Positions 27,904 through 36,496 of a stretch of 64,000 nt of DNA are shown piece by piece. The stretch comes from Acidimicrobiia bacterium. Its GTDB lineage: Bacteria; Actinomycetota; Acidimicrobiia; Acidimicrobiales; Acidimicrobilacustridaceae. The stretch spans positions 62,001-126,000 of the forward strand of contig JAFIEP010000011.1 of NCBI GenBank assembly GCA_020832495.1, given 5' to 3'. Numbering within the stretch: position 1 is the first letter of the stretch; each line of letters opens with the position of its first letter. A program made the position numbers and the translations under genes. The notes beneath the pieces are model-generated. The model ran no database searches and was not told where the DNA came from. It saw only the letters and a program-made list of their open reading frames with translations.

Positions 27904-28407
27904 TCACTCGGATCCTTCGTCGGGCGGCGCCACGCGCAGGTCGGCCACCACGTCGCGGATGCCGGGCAGGGCCGCAGCAGTGCGGGTGAGGGCGGCGGCG
28001 GCCTCGGCGTGCGCCACCGTCCCGGTGAGTGTGGCGATGCCCCCGTCGACCGTGACCGACGGCTGCGCGAGATGCCAGGTCGCCGGGGCGTGGGCCAGTT
28101 CCGAGCGCAGCCGATCGGCCAGTTCGCCGTCGGGTGGGTGGGTCGCCCCCATGAGCCGGGTGAGCACGGCCGAGCGCAGCTCGGCACCACGGCGAGGGGC
28201 CACCGCCAGCCCCACGGCCAACCCCAAGAAGAAGCACGTCACCGCCTTGGCCCCGGCACGACGGGTGGCCCGCCAGCCGAACACGAACGGTGCCGCTACC
28301 ACGACCAGCACCAGCCGGACGAGCAGCCTGATCGACGCCACCCCCGCACGCAACGGGAGAACGACCGCCCGACCGACCGTCGAGCACACCTTTGTCATCG
28401 TTTGCAT
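27904..28407 (-). CDS. BON-domain membrane protein
   Basis: 167 residues from ATG 28407 (GGAG 7 bases upstream). The N-terminal half has one or two hydrophobic helices (VRLVLVVVAAPFVFGW and AVTCFFLGLAVGLAVAP). The C-terminal ~70 residues form a BON domain (PSVTVDGGIATLTGTVAHAE...GIRDVVADLRV), a fold linked to phospholipid or envelope binding. It lies between ftsY and ffh on the same strand. Role unknown. Confidence 0.75.
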   Translation of the reverse strand: MQTMTKVCSTVGRAVVLPLRAGVASIRLLVRLVLVVVAAPFVFGWRATRRAGAKAVTCFFLGLAVGLAVAPRRGAELRSAVLTRLMGATHPPDGELADRLRSELAHAPATWHLAQPSVTVDGGIATLTGTVAHAEAAAALTRTAAALPGIRDVVADLRVAPPDEGSE

Positions 28408-28492
28408 CGCCGATCTCCTCTCGCCACCGCCGACCACACTCCTTGCACATCCCGCCCGACGCCGCGACACCCTTGTGCCGCCCACCGGCCGA

Positions 28493-29836
28493 TCACGCGA
28501 ACAGGGCATCCACGAACTCGTCCACGTCGAAGGCCACCAGGTCCTCGACGCCCTCACCGAGACCCACCAGCTTGACGGGGATCCCCAGCTTGTCCTGGAT
28601 GGCGAAAACGATGCCCCCCTTGGCAGAACCGTCGAGCTTGGTCAACACCACCCCGGTGAGCGCCACCGCCTCGCCGAACTGCTCCGCTTGGACCAGCCCG
28701 TTCTGGCCGGTGGTGGCGTCGAGGACCAACAATGCCTCGCTCACCGTCCCCGCACCCTTCTCCGCCACCCGGCGGACCTTGCGCAGCTCTTCCATGAGGT
28801 TGCTCTTGGTGTGGAGGCGCCCGGCGGTGTCGGCCATGACCAGGTCGGCATGGCGTGCCGCGGCCGCTTCCACCGCGTCGAAGATGACCGCTGAGGGGTC
28901 GCCGCCGTCGCTGCCCCGCACGATGTCGGCACCGGACCGGTCGGCCCACTGTGACAACTGCTCGACCGCCGCGGCGCGGAATGTGTCCCCCGCCGCCATG
29001 ACCACCGAGCGCCCGTCATCCACCTCGCGTTTGGCCAGCTTCCCAATGGTGGTCGTCTTGCCCACCCCGTTCACACCGACGAACAGCCACACCGAGGGGG
29101 CCTCGTCGGCCAGGTGCAGCTCGCGGTCGTGGCCAGAAAGCCGCTGCTTCATCTCGTCCTTCAGCACGTCGAGGACACCGTCGCCATCGGTCACGCCCTC
29201 GTCGGCCACCCGTTGGCGCACGGCGGCGAGCAGCTCCTCGGTGGGTTCGACGCCGACGTCGGCCCCGATGAGGGCGTACTCGAGGTCTTCCCAGGTCTCG
29301 TCGTCGATCCCGCTGCCGCGCAACCCGCCGAAGACGTCAGCCAGCTTGGCCCGGGCCTTGCCGAGACGGTCGCGGAAACGAGGCTTCTCCGCCAGGGGCA
29401 CCGGGGCGGGCTCGGCCTCGGCCTCGACCTCCTCGTCCGTCGACACCTCGGCGGTTGCGGCGGCCGCTGCCGCCGCGTCGACCCCCTCGGTGCTCGTGTC
29501 CTCGAGCGGCGCCTCCAACGGCGCGTCGCTCGACGGTGGCTCGACCGGCGGTGCGTCGTCAGTCGACGCACCTGCTCCACCGCCGGCGGCCATCTCACGA
29601 CGGGCCTCCTCGATCACGTCCTCCACCGACGGCACCTCGTCGGGCAGCGGTGCCTCCCGGATGGCCTTGGCTCTGGCTTCGGCCTCCTCGCGGACCCCCG
29701 GAGGGATCCGCGGGGCATCCGGCGGCGGTTCCATCGGGACGCCACTGGTGCGGTTGCGGCCGCGGACCAGGGCGAACGTGACCCCGATGACCACCCCCAG
29801 CAGCGCGATGGCAATGAGCAGCTGCATGGTCTCCAT
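28493..29836 (-). CDS. ftsY: Signal recognition particle receptor FtsY
   Basis: 447 residues. A single N-terminal hydrophobic helix (LLIAIALLGVVIGVTFALV) is followed by a ~120-residue acidic Ala/Pro/Glu linker and then the NG domain: GVNGVGKTTTIGKLA, DTAGRLHTK, LTKLDGSAKGG and GLGEGVEDLVAFD at the end. The membrane helix is common in actinobacterial FtsY, unlike E. coli. TAGGCT (29851-29846) lies 9 bases before ATG 29836. Confidence 0.95.
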   Translation of the reverse strand: METMQLLIAIALLGVVIGVTFALVRGRNRTSGVPMEPPPDAPRIPPGVREEAEARAKAIREAPLPDEVPSVEDVIEEARREMAAGGGAGASTDDAPPVEPPSSDAPLEAPLEDTSTEGVDAAAAAAATAEVSTDEEVEAEAEPAPVPLAEKPRFRDRLGKARAKLADVFGGLRGSGIDDETWEDLEYALIGADVGVEPTEELLAAVRQRVADEGVTDGDGVLDVLKDEMKQRLSGHDRELHLADEAPSVWLFVGVNGVGKTTTIGKLAKREVDDGRSVVMAAGDTFRAAAVEQLSQWADRSGADIVRGSDGGDPSAVIFDAVEAAAARHADLVMADTAGRLHTKSNLMEELRKVRRVAEKGAGTVSEALLVLDATTGQNGLVQAEQFGEAVALTGVVLTKLDGSAKGGIVFAIQDKLGIPVKLVGLGEGVEDLVAFDVDEFVDALFA

Positions 29837-29894
29837 GGGTGCGGGAGCCTACCGCGCCCGAGCGCCGGCCCACCCCGGTGACCTGCCCCACGCC

Positions 29895-29944
29895 CGAACT
29901 GCCGGTGATCTGGGGCACATGTGCCTCGGATCGCCGGCAGTTCG
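29895..29944. repeat. 50-bp nested inverted repeat between htrA and ftsY
   Basis: Outer arms of 16 bp (29895-29910 and 29929-29944) pair with a single mismatch, CGAACTGCCGG... against ...CCGGCAGTTCG. The 18-base loop itself contains the perfect 12-bp palindrome GGCACATGTGCC (29914-29925). No T-tract follows. It could terminate the htrA transcript, form a cruciform, or be a REP-like element. Confidence 0.7.
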
Positions 29945-29982
29945 CGGGGTCGGGGGTTCGCGGGTCGGGGTGCGAGCGGTGT

Positions 29983-31212
29983 TCAGGCGGCCGCAGCCAG
30001 GGCCACGGTGACCAGCGCCGTGCCGCCGCCCCGCCGCACCTCGATCTCGACGGTCTCCCCGGGGCGGCCCCGTTGGATGCGTGCGGCCAGCTCGGCGCCG
30101 TTGCGCACCGGCGCTCCGTCGAGGCCGGCGATCACGTCACCGCGTTGCAGCCCGGCGGCCGCCGCCGGTGAACCCGGCTGCACCTCCGAGACCATGGCCC
30201 CCGGGGTGCCGTCCACTGTGGGTTCGGTGACCACGCCGAGACGTCCTCGCTCGAGGCTCTCGCCGGTGATGATGCGTTCAGCCGTGTCGAGCGCCACCCC
30301 GATGGGCACGGCGAAGCCGATCCCGTTGCTCTCACCACCCCGGGAGATGATGAGTGTGTTGATGCCGATGACCGCGCCGTTGCGGTCGGCCAGCGGCCCG
30401 CCGGAGTTGCCCGGGTTGATGGGTGCGTCGGTCTGCAGCATCGGGACCAGCGCCCCGCCGGTGGCGTCGAGCGGTCGATCGACCGCGCTGACCACGCCGG
30501 CGGTCACGGTCTGGTCCAGACCGAACGGGCTACCGAGTGCCACGGCGAGCTGGCCCACCTGAGCGGCGTCACGGGCGATCCGCGCCGGAGGGGCGTCGCC
30601 GGAGGTGATGGCCACCACGGCGATGTCAGTGGCGGGATCGGTGCCCAACACGTCGCCGGCACCGGTGGCGCCGTCGGCGAACACGAGCTCGACGCTGGTC
30701 GCTCGGCCGACCACGTGCGCGTTGGTGAGGACCAGCCCGTCGTCGTAGACGACACCCGATCCCACGCCGGCACCGGCACCCACCATGACCACCGAGGGAG
30801 CGACGTGAGCGGCCACGGCGGCCACTGGCTCGTCGGCCTCGGCGGACGGCGGAGCGGCGACATCACCTGACTGCACGACCGGCTGCGAGTCGGGTCCGGC
30901 ACCGCCGTCGCCGCCGCTGCTGGCACCGCTGGCGCCGACCATCCAACCGCCGGCGCCGGCGGTGAGCGCCAGCAGTGCCGTGACGACCACGGTGCCGGCG
31001 CGGCGACCGAGTCGGCGGTCGGCAGGCCGGCCGGACGGGACAGGCGGAGCAGGCGGAGCAGGTGGCTCAGGCGGAGCACCTGACGCAGACGAGGCAACTC
31101 GAGTGGACCAGGCAGGCGGCGGTCCAGTCGGCGTGGCGGACGGCGGGACGGCAAGCCACCCGGCGTCGGCAGCTGAGGAGGTCGGGGGGTTCCACATCGA
31201 TCGATGGGCCAT
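29983..31212 (-). CDS. HtrA/DegP-type membrane-anchored serine protease (PepD-like)
   Basis: 409 residues: a Pro-rich cytoplasmic N-terminus (1-70), one membrane helix (about 74-96), a trypsin-like domain with His in LTNAHVVG, Asp in TDIAVVAI and Ser in NPGNSGGPL, and one C-terminal PDZ domain (VQPGSPAAAAGLQRGDVIAGLDG). It degrades or refolds damaged envelope proteins outside the membrane. It follows a response regulator and histidine kinase in the order of mycobacterial mprA-mprB-pepD. TACGTT (31224-31219) lies 6 bases before ATG 31212, so it also seems to have its own leaderless promoter. Confidence 0.92.
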   Translation of the reverse strand: MAHRSMWNPPTSSAADAGWLAVPPSATPTGPPPAWSTRVASSASGAPPEPPAPPAPPVPSGRPADRRLGRRAGTVVVTALLALTAGAGGWMVGASGASSGGDGGAGPDSQPVVQSGDVAAPPSAEADEPVAAVAAHVAPSVVMVGAGAGVGSGVVYDDGLVLTNAHVVGRATSVELVFADGATGAGDVLGTDPATDIAVVAITSGDAPPARIARDAAQVGQLAVALGSPFGLDQTVTAGVVSAVDRPLDATGGALVPMLQTDAPINPGNSGGPLADRNGAVIGINTLIISRGGESNGIGFAVPIGVALDTAERIITGESLERGRLGVVTEPTVDGTPGAMVSEVQPGSPAAAAGLQRGDVIAGLDGAPVRNGAELAARIQRGRPGETVEIEVRRGGGTALVTVALAAAA

Positions 31213-31293
31213 GGGGCGAACGTAGGGAATGGCACCGAAAGCTGACGTAAAGCCGCTCCACCACGACCCCGATCACAGCGCCAGCCCCCGACC

Positions 31294-31321
31294 ACTGCAC
31301 GCAAACCCCACGGCGCGCAGT
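31294..31321. repeat. Imperfect hairpin between histidine kinase and htrA genes
   Basis: ACTGCACGC pairs with GCGCGCAGT (8 of 9 bp) around a 10-base loop. The right arm and following bases, GCGCGCAGTCCA, are identical to the right arm of the triplicated element at 60431-60630. It may end the two-component transcript or belong to a dispersed hairpin family. Confidence 0.55.
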
Positions 31322-31337
31322 CCACCGGATCGGTTCG

Positions 31338-32567
31338 TCAGCCAGGCGATGCTGTGGGCAGCCACAGGCGGAAGGCAGCCCCCTCGCCCGCTGTGGACTC
31401 GACGGTGGCCCGACCGTCGTGATCGGCCGCCACCTGCGCCACGATGGCCAACCCCAACCCACTGCGACCCTCGGCCCGACCCCGCTCGGGGTCGGCCTGC
31501 CAGAACCGGTCGAACACGTGGGCCTTCGCCTCGTCGTCGAGCCCCGGTCCCCAGTCACGCACCTCGAGTTCCGCACCGCCGTCAGCCGTCCGGCACGACA
31601 GGCGCAAGGTGGCCCCCACCGGTGAGTACCGCAGGCCGTTGGCCACCAGGTTGGCCATCGCCCGCCGCAGACCGTCGGGGTCGCCGACCACCTGGGTCGG
31701 CTCGACGGCCACCTCCACGGCCACCCCGGCCTCCTCGGCGGGACCTCGCACGTCGTCTGCGGCGTCGGTGACCAACCGGGCCAGGTCCACCGGCTCGCGC
31801 ACCGTCCGGTGGTCCTCGTTTCGGGCAGTGGCCACCAGGTCGTCGACCAGCGCACTGATGCGCTCGGTGGCCCGCAGCACCACCTCGGCGGTGCGACGCA
31901 GTTCTCCGGGTGGTGTCGTCGGGTCGGCGAGTGCCACGTCGAGGTTGGTGCGGATCACCGCCAAGGGGTTGCGCAACTCGTGGGAGGCCTCCTGGATGAA
32001 CCGCTGCTGCTGGGCGAACGCTGCGTCGAGCCGTTCCAGCATCTCGTCGAACGTGTCGGCGAGCTGGCGTAGCTCGTCGTGGGGTCCGCCGAGGTCGATG
32101 CGTCGGGAAAGGTCGGTGGAGCTGATGTCGCGCGCCACGGCGGTGATGCGCTCCACCGGGCCGAGGACGCGTCCGGCCACGAACCACCCCACCACCAGCG
32201 ACGCCACGAACAACCCTCCGAGCGCGGCGGCCGAGCTGCCGCGCAAGGTGGCCAGGGCCCGTTCGTTCGCCTCTCGCTCGACGAGGAGGTAGGGGTCCAC
32301 CCGCTCCCCGGTGAGCACCAGCACCTGGTCCCCCCGCAGGGCCAACCCCTCCACCACCCGACGCGACACCGGCGCCTCGGCCAGGGCGCGCGCCTGCGCG
32401 GCGTAGATGGCGCCGATGGTGACCACGGCCAACCCGAACAGGACACAGGAGTAGGTGACGGCCAGACGGACCCGCACCGAGCCCAACCAGTTGGGCAAGC
32501 GCCGGGCCACCGCCACACCGGCAGGGTCGGGAGCCGACGCCGGGGCATCACCCGCGCCGCCGTTCAC
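31338..32567 (-). CDS. Sensor histidine kinase (MprB-like)
   Basis: 409 residues from GTG 32567, which overlaps the response-regulator stop (GTGA). Two membrane helices (about 33-55 and 110-130) bracket a short extracytoplasmic segment, followed by HAMP, a HisKA box EASHELRNPLAVIRTN and a HATPase domain with ANLVANGLRYS, DWGPGLDDE and GRSGLGLAIV. With the linked htrA gene it resembles the MprB envelope-stress sensor; the stimulus is inferred, not shown. Confidence 0.93.
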   Translation of the reverse strand: MNGGAGDAPASAPDPAGVAVARRLPNWLGSVRVRLAVTYSCVLFGLAVVTIGAIYAAQARALAEAPVSRRVVEGLALRGDQVLVLTGERVDPYLLVEREANERALATLRGSSAAALGGLFVASLVVGWFVAGRVLGPVERITAVARDISSTDLSRRIDLGGPHDELRQLADTFDEMLERLDAAFAQQQRFIQEASHELRNPLAVIRTNLDVALADPTTPPGELRRTAEVVLRATERISALVDDLVATARNEDHRTVREPVDLARLVTDAADDVRGPAEEAGVAVEVAVEPTQVVGDPDGLRRAMANLVANGLRYSPVGATLRLSCRTADGGAELEVRDWGPGLDDEAKAHVFDRFWQADPERGRAEGRSGLGLAIVAQVAADHDGRATVESTAGEGAAFRLWLPTASPG

Positions 32568-33250
32568 GACCCGGCTCCGTCGGGTGTACCCATGCGGTAG
32601 CCGGCGCCCACCACCGTCTCGATGACCGGCGGATCGCCGAGTTTGCGTCGCAACGTCCCCACCGTCACCCGGACCGTGTTGGTGAACGGATCCGTGTGCT
32701 CGTCCCAGACGTGTTCGAGCAGCCGCTCTGCCGACAGCACGTCGCCGGGGTGGGCCATGAAGTAGCGCAACAGCGCGAACTCCTTGGAGGTCAGCTTCAG
32801 CGGTCGGTCGCCGCGCCACGCCTGTTGCGCGGCGGTGTCGAGCACCACGTCGCCCACCTCCCAGCGGGTATGAGGCTGGGGTCGGTCCCGTCGCAACAAG
32901 GTCCGGACCCTCGCCGACAGTTCGGCGAACGAGAACGGCTTGACCAGGTAGTCGTCCGCCCCGTCGTCGAGGCCGGCAACCCGATCGGCCACACCGTCGC
33001 GTGCGGTGAGCATCAAGATCCGCGGCTGGAACCCGAAGACCTCCCCGGCACGGATCCGCCGACACGCCTCGCGGCCGTCCACCACCGGCATGGTGAGATC
33101 GAGGCAGATCAGGTCGTACTCGGTCGTCGCAACCTTCCGGAGGGCCTCGGCCCCGTCACCGGCGGTGTCGACGGCGTAGCCCTCGGCTCGCAGGCCCCGA
33201 GCCACCGCGTCGGTCAACTCGGGCTCGTCGTCCACCACGAGCAGGCGCAT
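32564..33250 (-). CDS. OmpR/PhoB-family response regulator (MprA-like)
   Basis: 228 residues. Receiver domain: VVDDEPEL, phospho-acceptor Asp in YDLICLDLTMPVVDG, Lys in YLVKPFSF. C-terminal winged helix: LKLTSKEFALLRYFMAHPG and NTVRVTVGTLRRKLG. I start at ATG 33250 (MRLLVVDDEP) since TACGGT (33263-33258) is 7 bases upstream; a GTG 3 codons earlier overlaps that box. Likely controls the linked protease gene and its own operon. Confidence 0.93.
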   Translation of the reverse strand: MRLLVVDDEPELTDAVARGLRAEGYAVDTAGDGAEALRKVATTEYDLICLDLTMPVVDGREACRRIRAGEVFGFQPRILMLTARDGVADRVAGLDDGADDYLVKPFSFAELSARVRTLLRRDRPQPHTRWEVGDVVLDTAAQQAWRGDRPLKLTSKEFALLRYFMAHPGDVLSAERLLEHVWDEHTDPFTNTVRVTVGTLRRKLGDPPVIETVVGAGYRMGTPDGAGS

Positions 33251-33380
33251 CGACTGCACCGTACCGGGCTGCGTCGACCCCGGCCGGTCACCATCGACTG
33301 CACCAGGTCACCACGCCGGTCGATCGGGCGGCACGAGGTCGATTCCGTGAGGCGACGACCGCGAACGGCGACGCATCCTC

Positions 33381-33386
33381 TAGGTT
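33381..33386 (+). promoter_or_regulatory. Possible -10 box of the MoxR operon
   Basis: TAGGTT fits TANNNT and lies 34 bases before the moxR ATG, whose Shine-Dalgarno GGAGGAGCGAGGA directly precedes it. No convincing -35 is visible. The rest of the 170-base gap to the response regulator holds only that gene's own -10. Confidence 0.3.
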
Positions 33387-33420
33387 GACATGGGTCTGCC
33401 ATCGGTCGGAGGAGCGAGGA

Positions 33421-34599
33421 ATGGACGCAGCAACGGGCGAATCGTCGATCGGCGAGCCCGAGGTCGAGGGAGCCGACGCAGCCGAGTCCGCCTCGACGCC
33501 GATGCGTCGTCGAGACCTCGCCGGGGAACGAGCCGGCCGCTCGCAAGCATCCCCTGTCGGGTCCGTCGACCCGTCGGTGCTCGAAGCGGCCACCTTCGAG
33601 TTGAAAAAGGTCATCGTCGGGCAGGACCGGGCGCTCGAACGCCTCCTCGTCTGCCTGCTGTCGCGGGGCCACTGCCTGCTCGAAGGTGTGCCGGGTCTGG
33701 CCAAGACGCTGGCCGTGGAGACCCTGGCCGAAGTGGTCGGCGGCACCTTCGCCCGCCTGCAGTTCACCCCCGACCTGCTGCCCGCCGACATCACCGGCAC
33801 TCGCATCTACCGAGGCTCCACCGAGTCCTTCGACGTCGAGCTGGGTCCCATCTTCGTGAACTTCCTCCTCACCGACGAGGTCAACCGTGCACCCGCCAAG
33901 GTGCAGTCAGCCCTGCTCGAGGTGATGGCCGAACGCCAGGTGTCGATCGGAGGGACCACCTACCCGGTGCCGAACCCGTTCCTGGTCATGGCCACCCAGA
34001 ACCCCATCGAGTCCGAGGGTGTCTATCCCCTGCCCGAGGCCCAGCGCGACCGCTTCATGATGAAGGTGGTGCTCGACTACCCCTCCCCCGCCGAGGAACT
34101 CGAGATCGTGCACCGCATGGGTGTCGATGCCCCCCACGCCAGCCGGGCACTCACCCTCGAACAACTCGTCGACCTGCAACGCCAGGCCGACCGGGTGTAC
34201 GTCGACCACGGCGTCGTCGAGTACGCCGTGAACCTGGTGTTGGCCACCCGCCGACCCGACGAGCACAACCTGCCCGAGCTGGTGGAACTGTTGACCTACG
34301 GCGCCAGCCCGCGTGCCAGCTTGGCCCTGGTGGCCGGTGCTCGGGCCCTGGCGCTGCTGCGCGGCCGAACCTACGCGCTGCCCCAGGACGTGTTCGACGT
34401 GGCCCCCGAGATCCTCCGTCACCGCCTCGTGCTGTCCTACGAAGCGCTCGCCCAGGGTCTCGTCGTCGACCAACTCCTGGCTCGGTTGCTGGCCACGGTG
34501 CCGGCACCGCGGGTCAGCCCCGCCCAGGACCCGGCGCAGCACGAACCGCCGCCTCCCAGCCCGGTGCCCGGCTCGTGGGCCAGCCCGGCCTCGGCGTGA
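33421..34599 (+). CDS. MoxR-family AAA+ ATPase
   Basis: 392 residues from ATG 33421. AAA+ core: Walker A EGVPGLAKTLAVETLAE, Walker B FLLTDEVNRAPAK, sensor 1 MATQNPIESEGVYPLPEAQ and the C-terminal lid. A low-complexity N-terminus (1-50) precedes the core. MoxR ATPases act as chaperones that load metals or assemble complexes with VWA-domain partners; the next two genes encode such partners. The stop overlaps the DUF58 start (GTGA). Confidence 0.92.
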   Translation: MDAATGESSIGEPEVEGADAAESASTPMRRRDLAGERAGRSQASPVGSVDPSVLEAATFELKKVIVGQDRALERLLVCLLSRGHCLLEGVPGLAKTLAVETLAEVVGGTFARLQFTPDLLPADITGTRIYRGSTESFDVELGPIFVNFLLTDEVNRAPAKVQSALLEVMAERQVSIGGTTYPVPNPFLVMATQNPIESEGVYPLPEAQRDRFMMKVVLDYPSPAEELEIVHRMGVDAPHASRALTLEQLVDLQRQADRVYVDHGVVEYAVNLVLATRRPDEHNLPELVELLTYGASPRASLALVAGARALALLRGRTYALPQDVFDVAPEILRHRLVLSYEALAQGLVVDQLLARLLATVPAPRVSPAQDPAQHEPPPPSPVPGSWASPASA

Positions 34600-35546
34600 G
34601 CGACGCCGGCCACGCCGGCTGGGGACGTCCGCCGAGCCTGGTCACCAGCGCGGCGCCCGACGTGCTGCGCCGCTTGGAGCTGGTGGTGACCCGCCGACTC
34701 GACGGACTGCTCCAGGGCGACTACCGAGGTCTCGTGCCGGGCCACGGGTCGGAGCTCGGGGAGACCAGGCCCTACCAGCCGGGCGACGACGTCCGCCGCA
34801 TCGACTGGAACGTCACCGCCCGCACCCTCGAACCGCACGTGCGTGAGTCCATCGCCGACCGTGAACTCGAGACCTGGGTGGCCGTCGACACGTCGGCCAG
34901 CCTGGCCTTCGGCACCGCCGACTGCGAGAAGCGGGACCTGGCCCTCGCCGCCACCGCCGCGGTGGGGTTCCTCACCCAACGCGCCGGGAACCGCGTCGGT
35001 GCGGTGCTCATCGGAGACGGACAGACCGAGATCATCCCGGCTCGCAGCGGTCGAGCCCATCTGCAGGCCGTCCTGCGGCGCTGCCTCGCGGTGTTGACCG
35101 ACGAGCCAGGGAGTGCGCAGCTCGCCGCGGGGCTGCAGCGGCTGGCCGGCGTGGCCCGACGTCGGGGCCTGGTGGTGGTGGTCAGCGACTTCCTCGATCC
35201 CGGAGACTGGGAGCGGCCCCTGCGTGCCCTGGCCACCCGACACGAGGTGCTGGCCGTCGAATTGGTCGACCCTCGTGAACTGGAGCTGCCCGACGTCGGG
35301 GTGCTCGACCTGGTGGACCCCGAAACCGGAGCGCAGGCCGAGGTGAACACCTCCGACGCCTCGGTACGCCGAGCCTTCGCCACAGCGGCAGCCGAGCAGC
35401 GCGGACGCATCGCTGCGTCGCTGCGTCGCACCGGGGTCGACCATCTGGTGTTGCGCACCGATGAGGACTGGCTCCTTGCGCTCGTGCGCTTCGTCACCTG
35501 GCGTCGGGACCGAGTCGACGCCCTGGCACGGGCATCGGTGCCATGA
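34596..35546 (+). CDS. DUF58 domain protein of the MoxR operon
   Basis: 316 residues from GTG 34596. The DUF58 signature RPYQPGDDVRRIDWNVTART is followed by a degenerate VWA-like fold (VAVDTSASLAFG, VVVVSDFLDPG). No membrane segment, so probably cytoplasmic. Overlaps moxR by 4 bases and the VWA gene by 4 bases: tight translational coupling of all three. Confidence 0.9.
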   Translation: MSDAGHAGWGRPPSLVTSAAPDVLRRLELVVTRRLDGLLQGDYRGLVPGHGSELGETRPYQPGDDVRRIDWNVTARTLEPHVRESIADRELETWVAVDTSASLAFGTADCEKRDLALAATAAVGFLTQRAGNRVGAVLIGDGQTEIIPARSGRAHLQAVLRRCLAVLTDEPGSAQLAAGLQRLAGVARRRGLVVVVSDFLDPGDWERPLRALATRHEVLAVELVDPRELELPDVGVLDLVDPETGAQAEVNTSDASVRRAFATAAAEQRGRIAASLRRTGVDHLVLRTDEDWLLALVRFVTWRRDRVDALARASVP

Positions 35547-36496
35547 CCTTCCTCGAGCCGGTGCGCCTCCTGGCCGGCATCCCCGTCGTTGCGTTGGCCG
35601 TCGTCTACGTCGTGCTCCAGGCGCGCCGGAAGGTGTACGCCGTGCGCTTCACCAACGTGGCGTTGCTGGGGGCGGTGGCACCGCGACGGCCGGGCTGGAG
35701 ACGCCACCTGGCCGCCGGCGTGTTCCTGGGGGCATTGGCCCTCCTGACCCTGGCCTGGGCCCGTCCGGCCATGGACCTCGAGGTGCCCCAGGAGCGAGCC
35801 ACCATCGTCATGGCCATCGACGTGTCGTTGTCGATGGACGCCACCGACATCACACCAAACCGCATCGACGCCGCCCAAGCGGCCGCCCTCGAGTTCCTCG
35901 AGGTGGTCCCCGAACCGTTGAACATCGGGGTGGTGGCCTTCGCCGGCAACGCCTCGATCCTGGTGCCACCCACCACCGACCGGGAGCTGGCGGCCACTGC
36001 CATCAACAACCTCCAACTCGACGAGCGGACCGCCATCGGTGAAGCCATCTTCACCAGCCTCGACGCCATCGCCCTCGTCCCACCCGATGCTGAAGGCTCG
36101 GCACCACCGGCTGCCATCGTGCTGATGTCCGACGGCGCCACCAACACCGGCCGCTCCAACGAGGTGGCTGCTGCGGCGGCCCGCGAACGCGGCGTACCTG
36201 TGTCCACCATTGCGTTCGGCACCGACGGGGGCACCATCACGCTGCCGGGAGAGCCGTTCCCCATCCCGGTGCCGGTTGATCGCGACGCCCTGGCGGAGAT
36301 CGCCGAGTTCACCGGCGGCACGTTCTTCTCGGCGGTCACCGCCGAGGAGTTGAGCGATGCCTATCGCGACATCGGTTCGTCGATCGGCATGACCACCGAG
36401 CTGACCGAGGTCTCCACCTGGTTCGTCGGTGCGTCGCTGGTGCTGCTCTTGGCCAGTGCCACGTTCAGCCTGGCCTGGTTCTCACGTCTCCCCTGA
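35543..36496 (+). CDS. Membrane-anchored VWA-domain protein (BatA-like)
   Basis: 317 residues. Two N-terminal helices (residues ~7-27 and ~55-75), a VWA domain with the MIDAS motif DVSLSMD and later VLMSDGATNTG, and a C-terminal helix (WFVGASLVLLLASATFSLAWF). Topology places the VWA domain between the helices as in aerotolerance-type Bat proteins. Last gene of the MoxR-DUF58-VWA operon; its 3' end overlaps the convergent gene by 15 bases. Confidence 0.9.
   Translation: MTFLEPVRLLAGIPVVALAVVYVVLQARRKVYAVRFTNVALLGAVAPRRPGWRRHLAAGVFLGALALLTLAWARPAMDLEVPQERATIVMAIDVSLSMDATDITPNRIDAAQAAALEFLEVVPEPLNIGVVAFAGNASILVPPTTDRELAATAINNLQLDERTAIGEAIFTSLDAIALVPPDAEGSAPPAAIVLMSDGATNTGRSNEVAAAAARERGVPVSTIAFGTDGGTITLPGEPFPIPVPVDRDALAEIAEFTGGTFFSAVTAEELSDAYRDIGSSIGMTTELTEVSTWFVGASLVLLLASATFSLAWFSRLP

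Noticed and set aside
33390-35546. 718-codon frame starting in front of moxR
   Set aside because: Only its last 316 codons (from GTG 34596) are the DUF58 protein; the first part is an out-of-frame reading of moxR.
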